Shown: positions 24,006 through 32,210 of the stretch, piece after piece
Numbering within the stretch: the first letter of the stretch is position 1
Layout of the letters: the number at the start of each line of letters is the position of its first letter
Source of the DNA: Planctomycetota bacterium
Lineage (GTDB): Bacteria > Planctomycetota > MHYJ01 > WSZJ01
Length of the DNA stretch: 32,210 bases
Assembly (NCBI GenBank): GCA_009773755.1
Contig: WSZJ01000025.1
Location: 1-32,210 of the forward strand
Reading direction: 5' to 3'
Translations under genes and position numbers: made by a program
The notes under the pieces: model-generated
Database searches by the model: none
Told to the model about the DNA's origin: nothing
The model's input: only the letters and a program-made list of their open reading frames with translations

Positions 24006-24402
24006 TCGTGACCGCCTTTTGAATCGTGTAGCCGAGCGCGACGAGCGCCTTTGCCTGGGCCGCCGCCGCCTTTCCCGCATCGCCCGCCTTTTCCCATGCC
24101 GCCCGCGCGTAGGACCATTTCTCGAGCCGTTCCGCTTCCCGCGCGCACTCGCTCCAGTCGGATGTGGCGACGAGTCCTGCGCGGATCTGCGCAAGCCTGC
24201 CGACGAGCGAGGCGTCGCCTTCCCGAATCGCCAGCTTCATGACCTCCCGGAGCTTCGGTTCGCTGTCTGCCCGCCCGAAAAACTCCGCCGCGTCGGCCAG
24301 CCACCCCTCCTTCAGGAACTGTTCGCCGTACTGCGCGTAGTTCGGGGGAGTCTTGTGCTCGGCCCACAGAAGATCGCGTTTGGCGACGGAGTCGGGAAGC
24401 AT
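23968..24402 (-). CDS. Small helical protein of unknown function
   Basis: 144 residues with no signal peptide or membrane segment. The sequence is helical throughout: YGEQFLKEGWLADAAEFFGRA, LREVMKLAIREGDASLVGRLAQI, AREAERLEKWSYARAAWEKAGDAGKAAAAQAKALVALG. This looks like two or three TPR- or HEAT-type helical pairs, consistent with a protein-binding scaffold. The 3' end overlaps the tldD start by 38 bp, so it is probably co-translated with tldD. Upstream, a -10-like TACCAT lies 10 nt before the ATG, with no strong Shine-Dalgarno sequence. Confidence 0.6.
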   Translation of the reverse strand: MLPDSVAKRDLLWAEHKTPPNYAQYGEQFLKEGWLADAAEFFGRADSEPKLREVMKLAIREGDASLVGRLAQIRAGLVATSDWSECAREAERLEKWSYARAAWEKAGDAGKAAAAQAKALVALGYTIQKAVTNESGAAGDRPAP

Positions 24403-24463
24403 GAGGGCGCGAATGGTATCCGTAGGGAGAAAGGGTGTCAGCGAAAGAAAGGACGAGTCGGGT

Positions 24464-24488
24464 GACGGGAGTCGGGAGTTCGGAGTTC
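24464..24488. repeat. Degenerate heptamer repeat in uvrA-downstream spacer
   Basis: Units GACGGGA, GTCGGGA and GTTCGGA followed by GTTCTG. The 14-mer GACGGGAGTCGGGA recurs exactly on the minus strand at 16652-16665, just upstream of mqnE. Confidence 0.75.
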
Positions 24489-24501
24489 TGCCGCGGACGG
24501 A

Positions 24502-27348
24502 TCAATGCGAAGCGACTACCCGGCGCCCGAGCGCCTTCGACAGGTACTGCCCGGTGTGAGAACTTTTCACACCCGCGACTTCTTCGGGCGTTCCTTCCGC
24601 GATCACGCGACCGCCTCCGCCGCCCCCCTCCGGGCCGAGATCGATGACCCAGTCGGCCGTCTTGATGACGTCCAGGTTGTGCTCGATCACCACCACTGTG
24701 TTCCCCGCGTCGGCGAGGATGTTCAGCACCCGGAGCAATGTACGGATATCCTCGAAGTGCAGGCCCGTCGTCGGCTCGTCCAGAATGTACAGCGTTCGCC
24801 CCGTGGAACGCTTGGCAAGCTCCCGCGACAGCTTCACGCGCTGAGCCTCGCCCCCGGACAGCGTCGGCGACGGCTGGCCGAGCTGCACGTAGCCGAGCCC
24901 CACGTCCGACAGCGTCTTCAGAATCCGCATGATCTCGGGATGGTTCGCGAAAAGTTGAAGCGCTTCCTCGACCGTGATGCCCAGAATTTCCGCGATGTTC
25001 TTGCCGCGGAATCGTACTTCCAGGGTCGCGTCATTGAAGCGCTTCCCGTTGCAGACTTCGCACGGCACGAAGACGTCGGCGAGAAAGTGCATCTCGACCA
25101 TTTTGAGGCCGTCGCCCTGGCAGGCTTCGCAGCGGCCGCCTCGGACGTTGAAGGAGAAGCGGCCGGCTTTGAAGCCGCGGAGTTTCGACTCGGGGAGGAG
25201 GGCGAAGAAGTCGCGGATCGGGTCGAAGGCCTTGGTGTATGTCGAAGGGTTGGAGCGTGGAGTGCGCCCGATCGGCGTCTGGTCGATGTCGACGACCTTG
25301 TCGATGTGCTCGAGGCCCTTGAGGCCCGCGTGCTTCCCGACCTTGAGGTCGGACTCGTTGATGGCGTTCAGCGCGGCGGGCAGGAGGATCTGGTTCACGA
25401 GCGTCGACTTCCCCGCCCCGCTCACGCCGGTCACGCAGACGAATTTCCCGAGCGGGATGTCGACGTCGATGCCCTTGAGGTTGTTTTCGGAGGCGCCCAG
25501 AATCCGAAGCGCTTTTCCGATTCCCTCGCGGCGTTTATCGGGCGATTCGATCTCGCGGGCGCCGCTGAGGTACTGGGCGGTCAGGGACTTTCCGCTCGAG
25601 GAAATCTCGGCGGGCGTTCCCTCGCCGACGACCTCACCGCCATGAACGCCGGCGCCGGGGCCGAAATCGATGAGCCAGTCGGCCTGCTCCATCATCTCGC
25701 GGTCGTGCTCGACGACGACGACGGAGTTTCCGATGTCGCGCAGTTTTTTCAGGGCGCCGATCAGCTTCGCATTGTCCTTCTGGTGCAGGCCGATCGACGG
25801 CTCGTCGAGGATATAGATGACGCCGGTCAGCTCGCTGCCGATCTGGGAAGCGAGGCGGATGCGCTGGGATTCGCCGCCCGAAAGCGAAGGGGCGAGGCGG
25901 TCGAGCGACAGGTAACCGAGCCCGACATCGAGGAGGAACCCGAGGCGGCCGCGGATCTCCTTGAGAATTTCTGACGCGATGGTCGCGCGCGCGCCCTGGA
26001 GCTTGAGAGACAACAGGAAGTCGGCGGCGTCCCGGATCGTGAGCGCGCAGAATTCCACGATCGACTTCCCGCCGACCCGCACTCCCAGCGCCTCTTTCCG
26101 CAGCCGCCCCCCCTCGCACGACGGACAGATCCGGTCGCTCATGAACTGGGTCGCCCAGCGCTTGACCGACTCCGAGCTGCTCTCCTTCAGCCGCCGGAGC
26201 ATCTTGTTCACGACGCCTTCGAAGCGGAAGCGGTACGTCCCGCTCGAGTTCCGCCCCTTCCAGGACAGCTCGAGCCGTTCGTCGCCGGCCCCGTACAGAA
26301 CGGCCTTCTGCTGATCCCTGGAAAGCTTCGACCAGGACTTGTCGAGGTTGATCTTGAAACGCTTCGAGACTGCGAGGATTACGTCCTTGTCCCAGCCGGT
26401 GCGCGCCTCGTGAACCTTGCCCCAAGGCGCGACGGCGCCGTCAGCGATGGACTTCGAAGGGTCGGGGACAATTTTCGAGGGGTCCATCTCGACTTTCGTC
26501 CCCAGCCCGTTGCACTCCGCGCACATCCCCTGCGGCGAATTGAACGAGAAGATCTGCGGCGTCATTTCCGGAAACGAGTGCCCGCACTTCGCGCACGAGC
26601 GGTGCTCGCTCATCAGCAGGTCAGGCTTCCCTTCCGCCGCGACGATGAGGCTCCCCTTGCCTGCGCGAAGCGCCGTCTCGACCGACTCGCTGATGCGCGC
26701 GCGCCCCGCCGTGCTGACCGTGATCCGGTCGACGACGATCTCCACGTTGTGCTTCCGCTTCTTGTCGAGGTCGATCTTCTCCGACAGGTCGAGCACCTTT
26801 CCATTGACCCTGACGCGCTCAAACCCCGACCGTTTCGCCTCCGCAAACGTCTCCGCGTGCGTTCCCTTCCGATTCTCCGCCACCGGCGCCAGCAGCATCG
26901 CGCGGCTCCCCTGCGGCAGCCGCAGCACCTCGTCCACGATCTGCTGCGACGTCTGCGGCTTCACCGCGTCGCCGCACTTCCAGCAGAAGAGCTCGCCCGC
27001 ACGGGCGAAGAGGACGCGAAGGTAGTCGTGGATTTCGGTGACGGTGCCGACGGTCGAGCGCGGGTTGCGTGAAGCGGCCTTCTGCTCGACCGAGATCGTC
27101 GGCGCGATCCCCCGGATGTGGTCGTAGAGCGGCTTCTCCATCTGCCCGAGGAACTGGCGCGCGTAAGACGAGAGCGACTCGACGTAGCGTCGCTGGCCTT
27201 CCGCATACAGCGTATCGAACGCCAGCGACGACTTCCCCGATCCCGACACGCCGGTGATCACCACGAGCTTCTTCTTCGGAATCTCCACGTCGATGTTCTT
27301 GAGATTGTGCTGCCGCGCACCTTTCACGACGATCCGGTCGAGTTCCAT
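24502..27348 (-). CDS. uvrA: Excinuclease ABC subunit A
   Basis: 948 residues, the usual length. It is the damage-recognition ATPase of nucleotide excision repair, acting as a dimer with UvrB. The first Walker A is GVSGSGKS at 33-40 and the second GVSGAGKS near residue 645. The zinc modules are CAKCGHSF...CAECNGLG and [12 protein letters not shown]...[12 protein letters not shown] signatures [12 protein letters not shown] and [12 protein letters not shown] and the Walker B segments [13 protein letters not shown] and [12 protein letters not shown] are intact. The end is the typical GTPEEVA...[11 protein letters not shown]. It lacks a Shine-Dalgarno sequence; a TTGACG lies 25 bp before a GAGTGT spaced 6 nt from the ATG. 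No LexA box was recognised. It is divergent from rnpA. Confidence 0.97.
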   Translation of the reverse strand: MELDRIVVKGARQHNLKNIDVEIPKKKLVVITGVSGSGKSSLAFDTLYAEGQRRYVESLSSYARQFLGQMEKPLYDHIRGIAPTISVEQKAASRNPRSTVGTVTEIHDYLRVLFARAGELFCWKCGDAVKPQTSQQIVDEVLRLPQGSRAMLLAPVAENRKGTHAETFAEAKRSGFERVRVNGKVLDLSEKIDLDKKRKHNVEIVVDRITVSTAGRARISESVETALRAGKGSLIVAAEGKPDLLMSEHRSCAKCGHSFPEMTPQIFSFNSPQGMCAECNGLGTKVEMDPSKIVPDPSKSIADGAVAPWGKVHEARTGWDKDVILAVSKRFKINLDKSWSKLSRDQQKAVLYGAGDERLELSWKGRNSSGTYRFRFEGVVNKMLRRLKESSSESVKRWATQFMSDRICPSCEGGRLRKEALGVRVGGKSIVEFCALTIRDAADFLLSLKLQGARATIASEILKEIRGRLGFLLDVGLGYLSLDRLAPSLSGGESQRIRLASQIGSELTGVIYILDEPSIGLHQKDNAKLIGALKKLRDIGNSVVVVEHDREMMEQADWLIDFGPGAGVHGGEVVGEGTPAEISSSGKSLTAQYLSGAREIESPDKRREGIGKALRILGASENNLKGIDVDIPLGKFVCVTGVSGAGKSTLVNQILLPAALNAINESDLKVGKHAGLKGLEHIDKVVDIDQTPIGRTPRSNPSTYTKAFDPIRDFFALLPESKLRGFKAGRFSFNVRGGRCEACQGDGLKMVEMHFLADVFVPCEVCNGKRFNDATLEVRFRGKNIAEILGITVEEALQLFANHPEIMRILKTLSDVGLGYVQLGQPSPTLSGGEAQRVKLSRELAKRSTGRTLYILDEPTTGLHFEDIRTLLRVLNILADAGNTVVVIEHNLDVIKTADWVIDLGPEGGGGGGRVIAEGTPEEVAGVKSSHTGQYLSKALGRRVVASH

Positions 27349-27354
27349 GGCGCG

Positions 27355-27385
27355 ACACTCTGCGCGAGGCGGCAGGACCCGTCAA
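27355..27385 (-). promoter_or_regulatory. Candidate uvrA promoter, TTGACG and GAGTGT
   Basis: On the minus strand TTGACG (27380-27385) is 19 bp from GAGTGT (27355-27360), which lies 6 nt before the uvrA ATG. The spacer is long and the -10 imperfect. Confidence 0.3.
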
Positions 27386-27400
27386 CGCGGAAGCGGGTGA

Positions 27401-27406
27401 TACCAT
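27401..27406 (+). promoter_or_regulatory. Candidate -10 element (TACCAT) of leaderless rnpA
   Basis: TACCAT, six bases (TCGCCC), then the GTG start of rnpA at 27413. No Shine-Dalgarno sequence lies between them. Confidence 0.4.
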
Positions 27407-27412
27407 TCGCCC

Positions 27413-27772
27413 GTGCCGAACTCGTTTCCCAAACTCCTCCGTCTCACCCGCCGCGACGAGTTCGACCAGGCGTTCGCTTCCGCCCACAAAGCCAGGGACC
27501 CCGTTCTCCAGCTCCACGCGCGTCCCAACGGCCTCGGCCTTCCGCGGCTCGGGATCGTTGTCGGGCGGCACGTGAAAGCGAAGCCGGCGCGAAACCGGAT
27601 CAAGCGACTGCTGCGGGAAGCGTTTCGCCTGCACCGCGAGGAATTGACGCCCGGGTGGGACTACCTCTTCCTCCCGCGGAAAACCGCAAAGCTCACTCTC
27701 GCCGAAGTCGCCGCTTCGCTCGTCAAACTCGCGAGAAAGGCAGCGCCGCCTGACGACGCGCCCGCGCCGTAG
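27413..27772 (+). CDS. rnpA: Ribonuclease P protein component
   Basis: 119 residues. RnpA binds the RNase P RNA and the tRNA precursor 5' leader. The N-terminus reads FPKLLRLTRRDEFDQAFASAHK (usual R-L-x-x-x-x-x-F). The central RLGIVVGRHVKAKPARNRIKRLLREAFRLHREEL contains the RNxxKRxxRE signature, and LTPGWDYLFLPRK follows. It starts with a GTG at 27413. No rpmH lies upstream; the neighbour is uvrA, divergent. The usual rnpA-yidD pairing is kept, but a selenoprotein candidate is inserted between them. Confidence 0.93.
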   Translation: MPNSFPKLLRLTRRDEFDQAFASAHKARDPVLQLHARPNGLGLPRLGIVVGRHVKAKPARNRIKRLLREAFRLHREELTPGWDYLFLPRKTAKLTLAEVAASLVKLARKAAPPDDAPAP

Positions 27773-27775
27773 GGA

Positions 27776-27781
27776 TACAAT
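27776..27781 (+). promoter_or_regulatory. Candidate -10 element (TACAAT) of the selenoprotein-yidD unit
   Basis: TACAAT lies 3 bp after the rnpA stop, with a TGACG-containing -35-like region near 27751-27756. The expected leader of about 20 nt contains GAAGGGAG before the ATG at 27810. Confidence 0.45.
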
Positions 27782-27809
27782 CGCATCTTCACCCGAAGGG
27801 AGACCGCTC

Positions 27810-28586
27810 ATGCGCCGCGCCCTTTTCGCTCTCGCCGCTTCCCCGCTCCTCGCGACATTTGTCGGGTCCGAGGACCCCAAACTCCCGTCCGGAGGCACAC
27901 CCGTGCTCGTCGAGCTGTTCTCCAGCCAGGGGTGAAGCTCGTGTCCGAAGGCCGAGGAGTTCCTCGGGAAAGTCGCGAAGAAGGAAAAGGGATACGAGAA
28001 CGCGATCGCGCTCGTCTACCACGTCGACTACTGGGACGGCCTCGGGTGGAAGGATCCGTTCGGGTCGAAGCAGATGACGGAAGCGCAGAATCTGTACGCG
28101 AAGCCGCTCGCGATCAAGGGGATGTACACGCCGATGATGGTCGTGAGCGGCGCGATGCACTCCTCGAACATGGGAGCCGTCGACAAGAGGATCTCCGATG
28201 ACTCGAAAGCGGAAGCGATCGTGACGATCGAGGCGAGCGGGAAGCAGTCCGCCGCGGGCGCCATCGTCGAGGCGAAGATCGCGGTGCAACAGGACGAGAA
28301 GATTGCCGTCGAGCTGACGATCGCCGCCGCCGAGAACAACATCACGACCGCCATCAAGGCCGGAGAATTGAAAGGCGAGACCGTGACCGAATTCGCCGTT
28401 GTCCGCTTCCTGTCAAGACCGGTCGCGCCCGGCAAGGACGGCAAGGCCGCATTCGAAGTCCCGCGCGGGAAAGACTGGAAAGCCGAAAACGTTTACCTCG
28501 CGATCGTCGCGCGCGACCCCGAAACGAAGAAAGTGCTCGGCGCGAAGCGACTCGAATGGAAGGACCTAACCGAAGCGAAAAAATGA
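27810..28586 (+). CDS. DUF1223 thioredoxin-fold selenoprotein candidate (Sec at codon 42)
   Basis: 258 residues if the TGA at 27933-27935 is read as selenocysteine. Residues 1-20 look like a signal sequence. The domain begins VLVELFSSQG-U42-S-S-C45-PKAEEFL, whereas DUF1223 proteins have ELFTSQGCSSCPPAD, so the TGA replaces exactly the first cysteine of the CxxC redox pair. The frame stays open on both sides and continues with family motifs HVDYWDGLGWKDPFGS and YTPMMVVSG, then a beta-rich C-terminal half. The Shine-Dalgarno GAAGGGAG is well placed. A SECIS-like hairpin follows the TGA. TGA is an ordinary stop elsewhere in the window, so a changed code is unlikely. It ends in ATGA overlapping yidD. 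A pseudogene or sequencing error is the main alternative. Confidence 0.82.
27933..27967 (+). promoter_or_regulatory. Sec codon and SECIS-like hairpin
   Basis: The UGA is at 27933-27935. Stem CCGAGG (27952-27957) pairs perfectly with CCTCGG (27962-27967) around an AGTT loop. The loop starts 22 nt after the UGA and has G at its second position. Bacterial SECIS elements have an apical loop about 16-37 nt after the UGA with a G in one of the first two loop bases. Folded by eye only. Confidence 0.65.
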
Positions 28587-28844
28587 GCGTGCCCTGGTAC
28601 GAGTGGCCGTTCGAACCCGTGCGCTGGATCTTCATCGGCGTGGTCTGGCTCTATCGCATGACCCTCTCCCGCATCATGCCCGACGTCTGCCGTTTTCAGC
28701 CGACCTGCGGCGCATACTGCCTGGAGGCGCTTCAGAAGCGCGGGCTGTTCGTGGGCGGCTGGCTCGGGGTGAAGCGACTCTGCCGCTGTCACCCGTGGGG
28801 CGGATTCGGGCCGGACCCGGTGCCGGAAAAGTCGACTGCGCCTC

Positions 28845-28861
<17 letters not shown>
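28583..28861 (+). CDS. yidD: Membrane protein insertion efficiency factor YidD
   Basis: 92 residues, typical for YidD, which helps insertion of inner-membrane proteins alongside YidC. The N-terminal amphipathic helix (about 8-30) reads PVRWIFIGVVWLYRMTLS. The family core is CRFQPTCGAYCLEALQKRG (usual CRFxPTCSxYxxEA) followed by RLCRCHPWGGFGPDPVP (usual R.xRCHPxxxGGxDPVP). It starts within the ATGA shared with the selenoprotein stop, so the two are coupled. Its 3' end overlaps the convergent hslU by 17 bp. No yidC follows. Confidence 0.93.
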
Positions 28862-30185
<1,324 letters not shown>

Positions 30186-30238
30186 AGGCCGAAGAGTGTA
30201 TGCGCACTCGAGCCGGGCGTCACGCTGGCCGAGGGCGA

Positions 30239-30280
30239 GTTGCGGCAGTCCCTCGCAACTCGCAACCCGCAACTCGCAAC
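30239..30280. repeat. TCGCAAC heptamer repeat with an inverted copy
   Basis: Four consecutive heptamers TCGCAAC, TCGCAAC, CCGCAAC, TCGCAAC cover 30253-30280. An inverted copy, GTTGCGG, lies at 30239-30245. They fill the spacer upstream of hslU and downstream of the TPR gene. Confidence 0.85.
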
Positions 30281-30285
30281 TGCTG

Positions 30286-31701
30286 TCACCGTTTCTTCGC
30301 TGCGATAAAACACATGACGCGATTCTCGCCCGCTTGCCGCAGACGGTCGTTCAGCCACGCATTGTTCGAGTCGATCTCGACCGCCGCCTCGTAGCTCGCG
30401 CACGCCTGCTTGAAGCAGTTCAGCGCCTTCATGTTCTCGCCGTCCCGGTCGGCGGTCTTGTCGTCGAAGGACTTTTCGAGGTGAACCATCCCCTGGTCGT
30501 ACGCCTTGTTCCCCTTGTCCACGTGCGCCTGTACGACAGGATTCGAGAACCTCGGCGGCGGTTGATTTGAGACGTCTCCTGAACCGTTCCCGGCACCCGG
30601 GTCCGCGGGGACCGGCGGCGGATCGTCCGGCGGCGTCGTCGGGTCCTTCGGCGGATCGACCGGATCTTTCGGCGGGTTCACCGGGTCCTTCGGCGGATTC
30701 ACCGGATCCTTCGGCGGTTTGACGTTCTTCGGCGGGTCCGTCTTCGCCACCAGCCCCCCCACCATCCGCGCGTACCGCGATTCCGGATACTTCGCAATCA
30801 ACTCCCGTCTCTTCGCCTCCGCCGCGTCCGCATTTCCCTTCTTCACGAAATACTGATAGAGGTTGTACACCATCTTCGCCTTCGTCTCCGTCGCCGCCTG
30901 CATCACGTTCCGGTCCAGCTTCACAGCCGTCTCCAGCAGCGCCTGCACCTTGTTGTCCAGCTGGTTCTTGATGCAGAACACCGCCAGCTCGTAGTAGTCC
31001 ACCCCGGAAGGCTTCGGACCCATCCCCTCCATCTTCTGCGCGAATTCCTTCTCCAGCTCCGCCAGCACCTCCGCCTTCGATTGTTTTTCCACGCGCTTCA
31101 CCTGCACCGACGAGAACCGCGCCACGATCCCGCTGTCCTTGCGCAGCTCGATGAAGTCGCTTCCTTCCTTCTCCAGCACTCCATCAATCACGCCGCCATT
31201 CTCGAGGTAGACCGTCGCCCGGTTGTCGACCGGGAGGATGTCGGCGGGATTCACCTGCTCGACGAGGCCGGCGAAAAGCGCGGCATTCTGCGAAAGCGCC
31301 TCGATCTTGCGGCGGTCGTCCGCCGAGAGCCGGCCGGACAATGCCTGCAGGAACTTTCGCTTCGCGCCCGCAAAGTTCCCGCCGCGGTAGAGAGTCTCGC
31401 CTTCTTCCACCATCGCGATCAGCGTCGGATCGCTCGACTTCAGGTCAACCGGCGTCGGCTTGATCGCCGTATCCGTCGGCTTCGCCCCGTTGTCAGGCGG
31501 CTTCTGCGCGGTGGCATTGCCATCTCCCGCAGGCTTTTTCCCGTCGTCGCCGGGCTTGAGCTGGCCGGCCGGAAGCGGCTTGAGCCCCTCGACGATCTGC
31601 TTCGCGCTCCCGGGGTGCTCCTGCTGGTACTCCCAGACACCCCAGCCGAGGCCGCCGGCGACGGCGAGGAGGCACATGAAGAGGAACAGGCCGATGCGCA
31701 T
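30286..31701 (-). CDS. TPR and proline-repeat protein, membrane anchored
   Basis: 471 residues. A membrane anchor or uncleaved signal is at about 4-22 (GLFLFMCLLAVAGGLGWGVW), followed by a Lys/Pro/Asp-rich linker and a TPR-like region from about 90 (EEGETLYRGGNFAGAKRKFLQAL). A beta-rich segment (DNRATVYLENGGVIDGVLEKEGSDFIELRKDSGIVARFSSVQVKRVEK) and further helical repeats follow. Residues about 325-365 form tandem 7-residue units PPKDPVN / PPKDPVD / PPKDPTT (21 bp in DNA). The C-terminus is another TPR-like pair ending at the hslU side spacer. It probably acts outside the cytoplasm as a scaffold. The function is unknown. A leaderless -10-like TAAAGT precedes the ATG by 7 nt. Confidence 0.7.
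   Translation of the reverse strand: MRIGLFLFMCLLAVAGGLGWGVWEYQQEHPGSAKQIVEGLKPLPAGQLKPGDDGKKPAGDGNATAQKPPDNGAKPTDTAIKPTPVDLKSSDPTLIAMVEEGETLYRGGNFAGAKRKFLQALSGRLSADDRRKIEALSQNAALFAGLVEQVNPADILPVDNRATVYLENGGVIDGVLEKEGSDFIELRKDSGIVARFSSVQVKRVEKQSKAEVLAELEKEFAQKMEGMGPKPSGVDYYELAVFCIKNQLDNKVQALLETAVKLDRNVMQAATETKAKMVYNLYQYFVKKGNADAAEAKRRELIAKYPESRYARMVGGLVAKTDPPKNVKPPKDPVNPPKDPVNPPKDPVDPPKDPTTPPDDPPPVPADPGAGNGSGDVSNQPPPRFSNPVVQAHVDKGNKAYDQGMVHLEKSFDDKTADRDGENMKALNCFKQACASYEAAVEIDSNNAWLNDRLRQAGENRVMCFIAAKKR
30646..30722 (-). repeat. 21-bp coding tandem repeat (PPKDPxx)
   Basis: Four to five near-identical 21-bp units of the form CCGCCGAAGGATCCGGTGAA-like sequence encode PPKDPVN, PPKDPVN, PPKDPVD and PPKDPTT, preceded by PPKN. 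Boundaries are approximate. Confidence 0.7.
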
Positions 31702-31708
31702 CGGAAGA

Positions 31709-31714
31709 ACTTTA
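31709..31714 (-). promoter_or_regulatory. Candidate -10 element (TAAAGT) of TPR gene
   Basis: On the minus strand TGGTAAAGT looks like an extended -10, with the ATG 7 nt downstream (31701) and no Shine-Dalgarno sequence. Confidence 0.4.
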
Positions 31715-31816
31715 CCAAATAGGGCGGGAGGAGGCTTCTGCTGTTTGGACGCGAGCGCGGCCGGCGCGTTTCAGGATTTCTGACGCGCAGCGGGGCGAAG
31801 GGGGCCAAAAGCCGAT

Positions 31817-31848
31817 AAAGAACGGGCCGATTCATGGCCCGGCCTTTG
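31817..31848. terminator. GC hairpin with A/T flanks in a divergent spacer
   Basis: CGGGCC (31823-31828) pairs with GGCCCG (31836-31841) around a GATTCAT loop; AAAG on one side and CTTT on the other can extend it. It looks like a bidirectional terminator but sits between divergent genes, just before the start of the BatA-like gene. An attenuator for that gene is possible. Confidence 0.4.
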
Positions 31849-31857
31849 CATCCCGGC

Positions 31858-32210
31858 ATGAACCTGGAACACCCCCTCCTCCTCCTCGCCGTCATTCCCG
31901 CGCTCGCAGTCATCGTGTGGCTGCGTCGCCGGCCTGTGCTGCGTTCGCTGGCCGCCCTCGCCGCCGTCGCGGCGGCCGCCGGACCCCGATTCGGCGACAC
32001 CGACGAACCTCCGCGCTGCCGCGTCTACGTTCTCGATGCGTCCGCGAGCGTCGGCGGGCCGGGGGAGGCGCTGATGCTCGCGAAGGCGGACGCGCGGGAC
32101 CTCGGCACGAGGGACGAAGCGGCGCTCGTGTGGGTAGCGGAGCGCGCCGTGGTGGAGCTGGCGCCCGGTCCGGTTGCGAGGCTGTTCGAGCTCACGAAGT
32201 CAAGGTCCCT
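31858..32210 (+). CDS. BatA/VWA-like membrane protein, 5' part only
   Basis: The open frame runs from the ATG at 31858 off the right edge (117 codons). It starts MNLEHPLLLLAVIPALAVIVWLRRRPVLR with a first membrane helix at about 7-22, then a second at about 30-42, then the segment CRVYVLDASASVGGPGE. The D-x-S-x-S resembles the MIDAS motif that opens a von Willebrand type A domain. This is the layout of BatA/BatB-like proteins and planctomycete glutamine-amidotransferase-like membrane proteins. No Shine-Dalgarno sequence is seen; TTGCAT lies 6 nt before the ATG. Family assignment rests on about 110 residues. Confidence 0.55.
   Translation, partial: MNLEHPLLLLAVIPALAVIVWLRRRPVLRSLAALAAVAAAAGPRFGDTDEPPRCRVYVLDASASVGGPGEALMLAKADARDLGTRDEAALVWVAERAVVELAPGPVARLFELTKSRS

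Noticed and set aside
27933..27935. TGA read as tryptophan through a changed genetic code
   Set aside because: Many well-supported genes in the window end in TGA, including several ATGA overlaps, so TGA is a normal stop here.
28074..28586. A shorter DUF1223-like gene starting at the ATG at 28074
   Set aside because: This is only the downstream part of the 27810-28586 frame. The start has no Shine-Dalgarno sequence and would remove the thioredoxin active site and the HVDYWDGLGWKDP block.

Overview
This is a high-GC (visually about two-thirds G+C) bacterial chromosomal segment with dense genes, many 4-bp ATGA stop/start overlaps, and mostly housekeeping or envelope functions. The gene set suggests a planctomycete-like or other uncultured Gram-negative-type lineage: a giant TPR-alpha-2-macroglobulin, SUMF1 lipoprotein, TldD/PmbA pair, futalosine-pathway MqnE, HslU, a POTRA/FtsQ-like protein and the start of a BatA-like membrane protein. 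This placement is an inference and is tentative. TGA is used as a normal stop throughout, for example at the tldD/pmbA and rhs-free ATGA junctions, so the genetic code is standard.

Layout. 1-2831: partial membrane protein, FtsQ-like protein (both minus) and a GlcD-type FAD oxidase (plus). 2832-3859: a lower-GC spacer followed by a vapBC-like toxin-antitoxin pair with a palindrome over the antitoxin start. 3860-5910: minus-strand genes for a SUMF1 lipoprotein, GNAT acetyltransferase, cupin and Rieske ferredoxin. 6078-7046: a four-helix membrane protein, converging through a strong bidirectional hairpin on the 1956-residue alpha-2-macroglobulin (7110-12980). 12981-13214: a spacer with a 26-bp perfect inverted repeat made of CCAACT-like hexamers. 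13215-17001: zinc-ribbon membrane protein, two membrane proteins, metallo-beta-lactamase hydrolase, mqnE and a rhodanese (minus). 17111-17270: a complete tRNA-Leu(CAG) unit with promoter and terminator. 17295-21111: rtcA, SPFH protein, transglutaminase-like protein and a lipoprotein (plus). 21133-27348: uvrA, a small hypothetical gene, tldD and pmbA (minus). 27413-28861: rnpA, a DUF1223 selenoprotein candidate and yidD (plus). 28845-31701: hslU and a TPR/proline-repeat protein (minus). 31858-end: partial BatA-like gene.

The most interesting object is the gene at 27810-28586. It is a thioredoxin-fold DUF1223 protein in which the conserved redox CxxC is encoded as TGA-AGC-TCG-TGT (U-S-S-C). A single in-frame TGA sits exactly at the first catalytic cysteine, the frame is intact on both sides, and a 6-bp hairpin with a G in position 2 of its loop lies 22 nt downstream, as expected for a bacterial SECIS element. 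An annotation pipeline would truncate it or start it 88 codons too late. It lies inside the usually tight rnpA-yidD pair and overlaps yidD by ATGA.

A second theme is that many first-of-operon genes have no Shine-Dalgarno sequence and instead carry a TANNNT hexamer 6-7 nt before the start codon (glcD, Rieske, MBL, rnpA, TPR gene), which predicts leaderless mRNAs. A third is a family of short hexamer/heptamer repeats confined to intergenic spacers.
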